Shown in pieces: positions 57,038-64,000 of a DNA stretch of 64,000 nucleotides. The stretch's first letter is position 1. Every line of letters starts with the position of its first letter. The notes beneath the pieces were generated by a model. That model saw nothing but the letters and a program-made list of their open reading frames with translations. It did no database searches and was not told the DNA's origin. Made by a program: the position numbers and the translations under genes. This DNA is from Bacteroidota bacterium (GTDB taxonomy: Bacteria; Bacteroidota; Bacteroidia; Cytophagales; Cyclobacteriaceae). The DNA lies in NCBI GenBank assembly GCA_016866235.1, contig VGMW01000001.1, positions 861,731 through 925,730 of the forward strand, given 5' to 3'.

Positions 57038-58396
57038 TTATGGCTTGTCAGGCTGCTGAACGGGTAATCCGCCCCGGTATAAAATGGTTTTAAGCAGATT
57101 CCCATTTTCATCAAATTCCTTCCATTCCTTATGTTTTCGGTTCGCGAGGTATTCACCTTGTTCGCTGATTTTACCGTTGGGATGGTAAGCTAGGAATAGC
57201 CCATGCATCCTGCTGCCCCGGTAATCGCATTCCCATTCGACTTTTCCATCCTGATAAAAATGCCTGACCTTCCCAGTCATTAAATTCATTGCCCACGTTT
57301 CTTCTGAGGCCAGTTTTCCACTTGAATAAAAAGTTGATCTCAATCCATTAAGCTTGCCAAGCTGATACAATTCTTCGATGGAGGGTGTTTTGCCATCGGC
57401 ATGGTAGTAAACAGATTTGCCATGGAGTTTTCCATCCCTGAAATTCCGTTCGGAAATTTTAAGTCCGTCTTCTGTAAACTGAATTTCGTTTAAATCAGTG
57501 CCCGAGGCAGAAACATTTTCCCGCATCCTTACTTTTCCATTGGGGTGGTAGCTGATGTTGTTTCCAATCTTTAATCCATTCTTAAAATTGAATTCATGCC
57601 GGATGGTTCCATTCGGAAAGTAGCCTGTATTTTTTCCATGCAGTCTTCCGTTCATGAATCCACCGGCCAGCATGAGGTGTCCAAGTGAATCATAGTACCT
57701 GAAATCTCCGCTGGTTTTTTCAGGATGCATCACCGACTCTGTCGAAAGTTGTTTGTTGCGGTAATACGTTCTAAGGAATCCCGTATTTATTCCATCGACA
57801 TACAGGGCTTCAGAATAAAGATTGCCATCGGGATAGTAAATTTTTGCAACGCCATTTGGTTTTTTGTTTTTATACGGTATCTCCGATTGCAAGGCGCCAC
57901 CCGGGAAATATTCACGAATCACGCCATCGGGCTTGCCTTTAGAAAATACGGTTTCACGTCGCAATCTTCCATCTTCAAAATATGTCTTTGCGCTGTCGGT
58001 TAGTTGATTGTTTGCGTACAGTGCTCTTTGCTTTATGCGACCTTGCTGATCAAAAACCTCCACCGGGCCTTCCCGTTTTCCATCTTTGTATTGCAGCCTT
58101 CTCAGTAATGTTCCATTTTCTGCATACTCTAAAAAAGTACCGGATCGGACTCCGTTGGTGAAGTAACCTTCTATCTCCAGCTGACCGTTTTCATAGTATC
58201 TGCGGTAGCGTCCGTTGAGCGTTTCAAAATCGGACGGTAAAACGGTATACTCTTCTTTTATTTTTGACCGGGCTGCATCGAACCATGTCCGAGTTACGCG
58301 TTGGGCCTTTAGGTGCCCTATGCTCAGGATGAGCAGTGCAATCGACAGCAGGATGGTTTTTGTACGCACGGGAGACAAACGTAAACGCACCCTCAA
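57038..58396 (-). CDS. MORN-variant (YwqK-type) repeat protein, exported
   Basis: A 452-residue exported protein with a Sec signal ([18 protein letters not shown]). From about residue 50 to the end it consists of roughly 16 repeats of about 23 residues with the core YYxNGxLxxEGxYxxGxxxG (for example [13 protein letters not shown] and [13 protein letters not shown]), the MORN variant often annotated as YwqK-type antitoxin. Such repeats form a beta-solenoid. Function unknown; the antitoxin label is not supported by any partner here. It follows the thiolase gene by 15 bp. Confidence 0.85.
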   Translation of the reverse strand: MRVRLRLSPVRTKTILLSIALLILSIGHLKAQRVTRTWFDAARSKIKEEYTVLPSDFETLNGRYRRYYENGQLEIEGYFTNGVRSGTFLEYAENGTLLRRLQYKDGKREGPVEVFDQQGRIKQRALYANNQLTDSAKTYFEDGRLRRETVFSKGKPDGVIREYFPGGALQSEIPYKNKKPNGVAKIYYPDGNLYSEALYVDGINTGFLRTYYRNKQLSTESVMHPEKTSGDFRYYDSLGHLMLAGGFMNGRLHGKNTGYFPNGTIRHEFNFKNGLKIGNNISYHPNGKVRMRENVSASGTDLNEIQFTEDGLKISERNFRDGKLHGKSVYYHADGKTPSIEELYQLGKLNGLRSTFYSSGKLASEETWAMNLMTGKVRHFYQDGKVEWECDYRGSRMHGLFLAYHPNGKISEQGEYLANRKHKEWKEFDENGNLLKTILYRGGLPVQQPDKP

Positions 58397-58411
58397 ATCG
58401 TATTGGAAAAT

Positions 58412-59590
58412 TTATAATCGTTCAACAACCAAAGCTGATGCGCCTCCGCCACCATTACAAATAGCGGCCAAACCCGTTTTAGCCTGTTGTTGCCTGAGGA
58501 CGTGAACGAGGGTTACCAAAATTCTGGCACCGGATGCACCCAGAGGGTGGCCCAAAGCCACTGCTCCGCCGTTTATATTCACCCTGGAAGGATCCAGTTT
58601 GAGGAGTTTCATGTTGGCCAGCGCGACGGCGGAAAATGCTTCGTTGATTTCAAAGTAATCTACCTTATCCTGAGCGATGCCAGCATGCTCAAGTGCTTTT
58701 GGGATGGCCAACGCTGGTGCGGTGGTGAAATGCATGGGATCCCTCGCAGCATCTGCATAACCAGTAATCTTTGCCAGTGGTTTAAGATTATTTTTTTGAA
58801 CGTAGTGCTCACTGGCCAGCACCAGCGCTGCGGCTCCATCATTTATGGTGGAAGCATTGGCTGCCGTAACAGTACCATCTTTGGTAAATACCGGTTTCAG
58901 GGAGGGGATCTTATCGAAGTTTACATTTTTGTACTCTTCGTCTTCGGTGATTTTAATGACATCACCCTTTTTACCGGTTAATTCTACCGTGATGGTCTCC
59001 TCGCTGAATTTACCATGTTGCCATGCATCAGCTGCTCTGCGATAAGACATGATGGCATAATCATCCTGGTCCTTTCTGGTGATCCCTAGTTCAGCCGCCG
59101 TTTGGTCGGCGCATACGCCCATTGCACAACCGGCATAAGCATCGGTCAGCGCGTCGGTGGTAAGTCCGTCCAGCAACTCACCGTTTCCATATCGATAGCC
59201 ATACCTTGCCTTGGTTAAATAGTAGGGGATGGCCGACATGTTTTCCATGCCTCCGGCGACCACCAGGTGCGAATCTCCACATCGTATCGATTGCGCTCCC
59301 AGCATCACTGCCTTAAGACCGGAGGCACAAACTTTATTAACCAGTGTGCAAGGAACCTGGTCGCTCAGTCCGGCACCAAGGGCTACCTGGGTTGCTGGTG
59401 CCTGACCAAGTCCGGCAGAAATAACGTTTCCAAAATATAATTCATTCACGTCCGAAAGGTTGGCGCCTGACTTTTTCAAGGCTTCCTTTACGGCTGCAGC
59501 GCCTAAGGTGGTGGCTTTGATTCCGGAGAGTGCACCTCCGAAACTTCCAAGTGGTGTTCGGACGGCCGAAAGAATGTATACATGTTCCAT
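58412..59590 (-). CDS. atoB: Acetyl-CoA C-acetyltransferase (thiolase II)
   Basis: A 392-residue biosynthetic or degradative thiolase joining or splitting acetyl-CoA units. Catalytic Cys88 in VCASGLKA, His near 348 in ALGHPLGASGAR, and Cys near 378 in CNGGGGASAL are all present. Cytosolic. It is the third gene behind the Bat pair (11 bp after the TPR gene), an unusual neighbour, so co-transcription is probably incidental. Confidence 0.94.
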   Translation of the reverse strand: MEHVYILSAVRTPLGSFGGALSGIKATTLGAAAVKEALKKSGANLSDVNELYFGNVISAGLGQAPATQVALGAGLSDQVPCTLVNKVCASGLKAVMLGAQSIRCGDSHLVVAGGMENMSAIPYYLTKARYGYRYGNGELLDGLTTDALTDAYAGCAMGVCADQTAAELGITRKDQDDYAIMSYRRAADAWQHGKFSEETITVELTGKKGDVIKITEDEEYKNVNFDKIPSLKPVFTKDGTVTAANASTINDGAAALVLASEHYVQKNNLKPLAKITGYADAARDPMHFTTAPALAIPKALEHAGIAQDKVDYFEINEAFSAVALANMKLLKLDPSRVNINGGAVALGHPLGASGARILVTLVHVLRQQQAKTGLAAICNGGGGASALVVERL

Positions 59591-59601
59591 AACAAGTGGT
59601 C

Positions 59602-60441
59602 TTACCAGTCGGGTTTGGATTTATCCTTTGGCTTGGTTGCCTTTCTTCTGTTTTGTTGCAAATACTGAACCTCATTGCTTTTCATCGCTTCGAGGATCAT
59701 TTTAGCCTTCTCTTCAGAAACCTTCATTTGCTTCATTTTATCAGGATCAAACTTAGGTTTCTCTTCTTTTTTGTCTTGATTTTCTTTTTGTTCCTGCTGT
59801 TCCTTTTTCTCTTTTTCCTTCTGATCCTGATCTTTTTTCTCGCTGTCCTTCTTCTCGTTTTCTTTTTTCTCCTGATCCTTTTTATTCTGATCCTTATTCT
59901 GGTTTTGATTTTGATTTTTCTTCTGTTGTTGATCTTTCTTATCCTGGTTTTGCTGATCCTGTTGATCGTCTTTTTTCTGATCGTTTTGTTTGTTTTCCTG
60001 CTTCTTCTTTTCCTCTTCAAGTTTCTTCTTCACCATTTCATAATTGTATCTGGCTTCCTCGTTGGCTGGATCTGTTTTAAGGGCTTGTTTGAAGAATTCC
60101 AAAGCTTGTTCCAATCGACCTTGCCGGGTTTCCATAACACCCAGTTGCTGATATGCTCTTCCTCGGTAGGTGGGGTTTCCGCTTGCAGTTAACCTGCGAT
60201 AGGCATCAGATGCACCAATGGTGTCGTTTAGGTTGAAGCGTGAACTGGCCAGGTTTAATAAGACTTCATCTTCCTGTACGTTAAGTGAGTCCATCAGATA
60301 ACGGTACTTAGAGGAGGCGGTTTCATAGTCACCGTTTTCAAATGCCTTTTTTGCCTCCTTTTTGATTGCATTGATTTTACTGATCTTACCAATATCGATC
60401 GGTAAAAAAAGGAAGACGGTGATGGCAAACAATCTGATCAT
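59602..60441 (-). CDS. BatC-like TPR protein with long low-complexity K/E/Q/N segment
   Basis: A 279-residue exported or membrane-anchored protein. Residues 1-18 are hydrophobic; 25-135 hold TPR-like helices (AYQQLGVMETRQGRLEQALEFF); about 139-235 are almost only Lys, Glu, Gln, Asn and Asp; a short ordered tail ends in KPDW. TPR proteins of this type follow the VWA genes in Bacteroidota bat (aerotolerance) operons. The ATG overlaps the stop of the VWA gene (ATGA). The low-complexity region is encoded by 59740-60030 and creates long false frames on both strands. Confidence 0.82.
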   Translation of the reverse strand: MIRLFAITVFLFLPIDIGKISKINAIKKEAKKAFENGDYETASSKYRYLMDSLNVQEDEVLLNLASSRFNLNDTIGASDAYRRLTASGNPTYRGRAYQQLGVMETRQGRLEQALEFFKQALKTDPANEEARYNYEMVKKKLEEEKKKQENKQNDQKKDDQQDQQNQDKKDQQQKKNQNQNQNKDQNKKDQEKKENEKKDSEKKDQDQKEKEKKEQQEQKENQDKKEEKPKFDPDKMKQMKVSEEKAKMILEAMKSNEVQYLQQNRRKATKPKDKSKPDW

Positions 60442-61403
60442 ATCCTGATGAATTTGGATATCAGCAGCATATCGGTCACAATTAGAACAACGGCTGCCAG
60501 CAGAAAGTAAAAATAGCGGTTGGCGGAAACATCCACCATGCGTGAATCCATGAAATTTCCCTCTATGGAGTTTATGGCATTGATCATCCTGGGCACATCA
60601 TTCTTTTCATCGTTGAGCTCAAAGTAGGAGCCACTGCCCACTTCCGCAAGATTTTTTAGTGGCTCGCGGTTGAGCCGTGAGATTACAGTTGCGCCACTGC
60701 GGTCTGTCTTATACCCCCTTGGGGTTTGGATTGGACTTCCCTTATCGGTACCAATGCCTAAGGTAAAGAGCTGGATGTTTTCATCGGAAACTTCTTTAGC
60801 GGCAGATTCGGTATCTTCCCCAAAATCTTCGCCATCGCTGATCAATACGATTACTTTGGAAGTCTCTCCGGTTCGCCCCGGGTCGTTCAGTAGTTTGTCT
60901 GAGGCCATTCGAAGGGGAGGGCCAAAGTCAGTGCCTGCATTGGGCACTAAATTGGTGTTCATCGTTTCAATAAACAGGTTCAATGCATTCTGGTCGAAGG
61001 TCAAAGGACACTGAACAAATGACTCGGAGGAAAAAATAACGATACCCAGTCGATCGGAATTAAACGCTTCAACAATGCGCTTCATTTCAAACTTCACTTT
61101 CTCAAGTCTTGTGGGCTGAATATCGAATGCATCCATAGACTTGGAAAGATCCACGCAAATCATGATGTCTTTACCAATTGACTTTACTTCGCGTCTCGCT
61201 TCACCAAAAGTGGGGCCAAGCAATGCCACCACCATCAGGGTCAGGGCAGCAAGTCGAGCAATAAGTTTTAACCAGAAGGATGGTTTTTTTGTCTGTAATG
61301 CCTTTGCAACACGGAAACCTCGAAGAAGGAATAGGAGATAGGATACCAGAAAGATGCTGACGATCAGCAATTCAATAGCCCCCGGGTTTCTGAACCAATT
61401 CAT
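60438..61403 (-). CDS. BatA/BatB-type VWA membrane protein
   Basis: A 321-residue protein with an N-terminal helix pair (LLIVSIFLVSYLLFLL, and LAALTLMVVALLGP), a von Willebrand A domain (about 78-280) with the metal-ion site D-L-S-K-S (Asp85, Ser87, Ser89) and a C-terminal helix (YFYFLLAAVVLIVTDM). Bat proteins are linked to stress tolerance in Bacteroidota. Only this VWA gene and the TPR gene are here; second VWA, batD and batE genes are not adjacent. The start is only 32 bp after tRNA-Pro on the same strand. Confidence 0.87.
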   Translation of the reverse strand: MNWFRNPGAIELLIVSIFLVSYLLFLLRGFRVAKALQTKKPSFWLKLIARLAALTLMVVALLGPTFGEARREVKSIGKDIMICVDLSKSMDAFDIQPTRLEKVKFEMKRIVEAFNSDRLGIVIFSSESFVQCPLTFDQNALNLFIETMNTNLVPNAGTDFGPPLRMASDKLLNDPGRTGETSKVIVLISDGEDFGEDTESAAKEVSDENIQLFTLGIGTDKGSPIQTPRGYKTDRSGATVISRLNREPLKNLAEVGSGSYFELNDEKNDVPRMINAINSIEGNFMDSRMVDVSANRYFYFLLAAVVLIVTDMLLISKFIRI

Positions 61404-61435
61404 ATGGACGGCTTAGCCGGCTGCAAAAAAAAGTG

Positions 61436-61509
61436 TCGGGGTGGCCAGATTCGAACTGACGATCTCTTGGTCCCAAACCAAGCGCGATACCGGGCTACGC
61501 TACACCCCG
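61436..61509 (-). tRNA. tRNA-Pro (UGG anticodon)
   Basis: A 74-nt cloverleaf on the minus strand. The acceptor is CGGGGTG paired with CACCCCG and discriminator A; the D stem is GCG/CGC; the anticodon arm is CTTGG-TTTGGGA-CCAAG, giving anticodon TGG; the T arm is GTCAG-TTCGAAT-CTGGC with one wobble. CCA is not encoded. An eight-T run follows it immediately (61424-61431 on plus as A's). Confidence 0.95.
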
Positions 61510-61615
61510 AAAGCAAGTATTCCGAAGAATTCTGCCTTTTGGACCGCAAAGAAACATCATTTTTTTGAATTGCTCAGATTTTAATCAATTCGATGGTGTC
61601 TAAAATCTAGGGGCA

Positions 61616-61631
61616 TCTGACCATGGTCAGA
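61616..61631. promoter_or_regulatory. Perfect 16-bp palindrome, candidate operator
   Basis: TCTGACCATGGTCAGA is a perfect palindrome. Its centre is about 43 bp before the transcription start predicted from TAGCTTTG, the usual place of an activator site. The bases before it (61510-61615) show no gene. Confidence 0.5.
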
Positions 61632-61652
61632 AGTGTCGGAAAACCAACTGAA

Positions 61653-61660
61653 TAGCTTTG
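61653..61660 (+). promoter_or_regulatory. Candidate -7 element TAGCTTTG
   Basis: Exact match to the Bacteroidota -7 consensus TAnnTTTG. The -33 region lacks TTTG; instead the 16-bp palindrome lies upstream. Start predicted near 61667. Confidence 0.4.
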
Positions 61661-61666
61661 AACTGT

Positions 61667-61855
61667 TGGTCCCGGAATCATGCGGTTTCCGGTGCATCAG
61701 ATGGTTGTAACGCGGTTGTGGGTCCGGTTACAACTGTACCAGCAAAGCTGAAGCGAATGCGAGGTTCGGATTAATACCTGGGCCAAACAGTTTTTTACTT
61801 CAGCATGTTAGGTTAATGTGGGGAAGAGCCGGCCAAAAGCCGGCTCTTTTCGCTT
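61667..61855 (+). ncRNA. Candidate structured non-coding RNA
   Basis: About 185 nt with hairpins in series. H1: CCGGAA/TTCCGG (61672-61677 with 61687-61692). H2: 61701-61711 with 61727-61737, 11 pairs of which two are G-U or U-G only on the plus strand, capped by CGG/CCG (61713-61715, 61724-61726). H3: GCTGAAG/CTTCAGC (61747-61753, 61798-61804) enclosing CGAA/TTCG. The end is a terminator. No open frame of note. It does not look like tmRNA, RNase P RNA or SRP RNA by their usual motifs. Family unknown. Confidence 0.4.
61824..61853 (+). terminator. Rho-independent terminator, plus orientation
   Basis: Perfect 10-bp stem AAGAGCCGGC (61824-61833) / GCCGGCTCTT (61839-61848), CAAAA loop. On plus it is followed by TTCGCTTT; on minus by CCCC, so plus termination is more likely although the TonB receptor gene also ends near by (61873). 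Confidence 0.65.
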
Positions 61856-61872
61856 TATCCAGAACTAAACTT

Positions 61873-64000
61873 TTAGATCGACCACTGAATGGTAATCGAG
61901 GCATGCCGTCCGTAGCCGTCCACCCCTGAACCATACATTCTATAGGCTTCGTTAAATATGTTTCGGATGGCTAGTTGTGTCTTAAGTTTCCCCGCTGTAT
62001 AACCTGCGACCAGATCAATGGTTTGCCAACCAGGCATCGCACCATCCCGCAAGCGGCTGCTGATCCTTTTGTCTGCCAAATCACCAGATGAAAGTCTTGA
62101 TTGCTTTCCTGCCTTGTTCCAAAAAACAGCGATGTTGATGGTGCGGCTCAGATCGTAATGAAGGCTGGCCTGTCCAAAGGCCGGAGGGATTCTCCTGGAG
62201 GGCTCCTCCTTTGTTTGGTTTTCTCCATAAGTGTAGGTGAAATGACCTCTTGCTTTCAAATGGTGTAGTATACTAAGCTCAGATTGAACCTCCAGGCCTC
62301 GGAAAATCGCTTCACCGAGATTTTCTTTTTTAAAAACTTTCCGATTCTCATAGTCTGTTTGCCCAAGGTACAATGCAGGTACCCGCTCAATGATGTTGCT
62401 GAGGTTGGTCTGAAACCCTGACAGACTGAATGCTGATTTTTTTGAGGCGAACTTAATGCCAGATTCGATCCCGGTCGATCGCTCGGGTTTCAAATCATTC
62501 GCCGGTATTTCAAAGATCCCGGCTTCAACTGTTCCAAATTTGCTTAGGTCGTCGATGTTTGGTGCTCTGAATCCGGTTTGTACAGAGATGTAGGGAAACA
62601 GATTTTTACTTGCTTTCCAAGTGATGCCTCCGCCACAAACCAAGGCAGATGGATTAAATTGTTGATTGCCAAAAGCCGGATCAACGATTTCAATTTTACT
62701 CCCCGTATAACGCGCGCCGCCGCTGACTAAAAAATGATTTGTTTCAAGCTGATGGTTTGAAAATACGGCCATGCTCCCAAGCGTTGAGCCATCGGCATAA
62801 TTGCCTCTGGTGGTTTCAGTGATACTTGTCGATAGGAATCTTTTTTTCCCTCGACTTGATACAACATCCTTAAAAAATTCCACTCCGGTTTGTGTGGTCC
62901 AAAATCTTTTGGGCCTGGAAAGAATCTCAACGTTTGCCCCGGTGGTCTGAACCAAATCGGTGAAGGTGGACTCAATGCTGCTACCGGATTTTTCGGTGGT
63001 TAGCCCTTCTCTAAGTGCATTAAAATAAACGGTGGCGGTGACTTTCTCCGTCCACCGAGTTTTCCCGGTATGCTGCAGCCGAAAGTAAGTTATAGACTGG
63101 CTTTGTGGATTAAATTCATAGCGACTGAATCCTCCAAGGTTTACTTGATCAAAACGAGGAACATGGTTTTGGATTAGGTTTTGGTGTGAGGCATAAAGAA
63201 TATCACGGTCTGTCAGACGGAAGGCAGTTTTAATGTTACCGGAAAACTGACGGTAGCCGGATGGTGATTGCACGCCGATCCCTCTTCCCGCCACCAGGTC
63301 TCCAAATTGATCATGAGCGATGTTTGAGGAGAAAGCAAAACGTTGCCCTTCGCCATTCAATTGAATTGAACCGCCTGTTTGCATTCGGGAGGTTAAAAAT
63401 CTTGTGGAAGCTTTTCCCGAAAATCGGAAAGACTTTGTGGTTGTATTGAATTCAGGTGATTGACTGAACAATTGAATTACACCTCCGATGGCATCGCTTC
63501 CGTACAGAAGAGAGCCGGTGCCTCTTACCACCTCTATGGTATTTAGGGTACCAGGATCGATGGTGGATAGATATTGATTGGGTCCATAGCGGTAAATGGC
63601 ATTGTTCATCCGGATGCCATCGTTGATCAGGACAATCTGATTTCCTGTAAGTCCTCGGATAATCGGGGATCCCCCTCCATGATTTGTTTTTTGCAACCAG
63701 ATCCCTGCGGTGTTCATTAGTAACTCAGGTGTGGTGCGACTGGCAGAGGAAAAAATTTCCTTTTCACTGAGAAGTGTTAGAGACCGCGTTTCGGTTACTG
63801 TTGCCTGTTGTCTTTTGGAGGCCGTGACTTGTATGGTGTGGTTTAATTCGGTGCTGGATGGCTTTAGACTTACCTTCAGTTCAGACCCGGTTTTGTAATG
63901 GAAAATTTCCTGAGTATAGCCTAAGTGTGATACCTGTAGGTTAAGGGTTTCGGATTTGGGAACGGTTACCTTGAACTGACCTATTGAGTCACTGATAGTG
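61873..64000 (-). CDS. TonB-dependent outer-membrane receptor, 5' end cut by window edge
   Basis: The frame stays open from the stop at 61873 to the right edge, 708 codons, so the Met at 63717 is internal. The visible N-terminal part has a carboxypeptidase-regulatory-like domain (about SDSIGQFKVTVPKSETL), then VTASKRQQ, the plug (LLMNTAGIWLQKTNHGGGSP, PIIRGLTGNQIVLINDGI) and the 22-strand barrel ending in ASITIQWSI. It imports a ligand with TonB energy. The plug has IRMNN and YGSDAIGGVI as in metal-chelate or vitamin receptors, but no ligand can be named. Confidence 0.93.
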   Translation of the reverse strand, partial: TISDSIGQFKVTVPKSETLNLQVSHLGYTQEIFHYKTGSELKVSLKPSSTELNHTIQVTASKRQQATVTETRSLTLLSEKEIFSSASRTTPELLMNTAGIWLQKTNHGGGSPIIRGLTGNQIVLINDGIRMNNAIYRYGPNQYLSTIDPGTLNTIEVVRGTGSLLYGSDAIGGVIQLFSQSPEFNTTTKSFRFSGKASTRFLTSRMQTGGSIQLNGEGQRFAFSSNIAHDQFGDLVAGRGIGVQSPSGYRQFSGNIKTAFRLTDRDILYASHQNLIQNHVPRFDQVNLGGFSRYEFNPQSQSITYFRLQHTGKTRWTEKVTATVYFNALREGLTTEKSGSSIESTFTDLVQTTGANVEILSRPKRFWTTQTGVEFFKDVVSSRGKKRFLSTSITETTRGNYADGSTLGSMAVFSNHQLETNHFLVSGGARYTGSKIEIVDPAFGNQQFNPSALVCGGGITWKASKNLFPYISVQTGFRAPNIDDLSKFGTVEAGIFEIPANDLKPERSTGIESGIKFASKKSAFSLSGFQTNLSNIIERVPALYLGQTDYENRKVFKKENLGEAIFRGLEVQSELSILHHLKARGHFTYTYGENQTKEEPSRRIPPAFGQASLHYDLSRTINIAVFWNKAGKQSRLSSGDLADKRISSRLRDGAMPGWQTIDLVAGYTAGKLKTQLAIRNIFNEAYRMYGSGVDGYGRHASITIQWSI

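Noticed and set aside
57038-58396. Reading of the MORN-repeat gene as an antitoxin
   Set aside because: The label comes from family naming only; no toxin-like partner lies beside it and the protein has a signal peptide.
59596-60192. Leu/Phe/Ile-rich plus-strand frame, like a membrane protein
   Set aside because: It is the exact antisense of the Lys/Glu/Gln-rich segment of the BatC-like gene; the hydrophobic run is an artefact of that low-complexity DNA.

Overview
The window looks like a chromosomal segment of a Bacteroidota bacterium, most likely of the Cytophagales type. The evidence is the content: a TamL-like lipoprotein BamA homologue, Bat-type VWA and TPR genes, DUF3667 and DUF2911 proteins, a TonB receptor with a carboxypeptidase-regulatory-like domain, many Tat-exported Gfo/Idh and hydrolase proteins, few obvious Shine-Dalgarno sites, and TAnnTTTG-like promoter elements. 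It is dense in genes and shows no rRNA, IS element, prophage or CRISPR array. The species is inferred, not seen. Both outermost genes are cut by the window edges.

Left part (1-13.5 kb): a translationally coupled minus-strand operon reads glucosamine-6-phosphate deaminase, sugar isomerase/epimerase, FucP-type sugar permease. Next come a Tat-exported alpha/beta hydrolase, an intergenic region with two REP-like hairpins, and a PQQ-type sugar dehydrogenase lipoprotein. A plus-strand sugar cluster follows: two Tat-type Gfo/Idh oxidoreductases, an HGSNAT/DUF5009-like membrane acyltransferase, a PIG-L deacetylase, a 41-residue membrane peptide and a sodium:solute symporter. A bidirectional terminator closes it.

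Middle (13.5-35 kb): DUF2911 and OmpA-like proteins, DnaB, an MDR oxidoreductase and an M28 peptidase, then an overlapping three-gene operon (PhyH dioxygenase, zinc alcohol dehydrogenase, esterase). A DUF4143 ATPase sits behind a striking array of 26-bp dyads repeated every 32 bp. An ABC-F protein has one degenerate composite ATP site. A minus-strand operon of APC permease, aldo/keto reductase-RidA fusion, IlvD/Edd dehydratase and SDR looks like a sugar-acid or hydroxy-acid pathway. An ECF sigma factor operon with a probable anti-sigma, a Spy-like protein and an outer-membrane protein looks like an envelope-stress module.

Right part (35-64 kb): a GH127 glycosidase, then a minus-strand run of PSD1/cytochrome, DUF1501 and cytochrome/DUF2231/LRR proteins (a module best known from Planctomycetes) ending in OsmC and a MetZ-type sulfhydrylase. 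Then come a large BNR/sortilin-like exoprotein, Hsp20, an M14 peptidase, TamL overlapping a divergent SpoU methyltransferase, RNase Z, a STAS protein, PurC, a MORN-repeat protein, a thiolase and a Bat pair directly behind tRNA-Pro(UGG). The 363-bp gap between that tRNA and the TonB receptor holds a candidate plus-strand structured RNA with a perfect 16-bp palindrome, a TAGCTTTG promoter-like element, serial hairpins whose G-U pairs favour the plus strand, and a terminator.

All calls come from reading the sequence and the translated proteins; no database search was possible.
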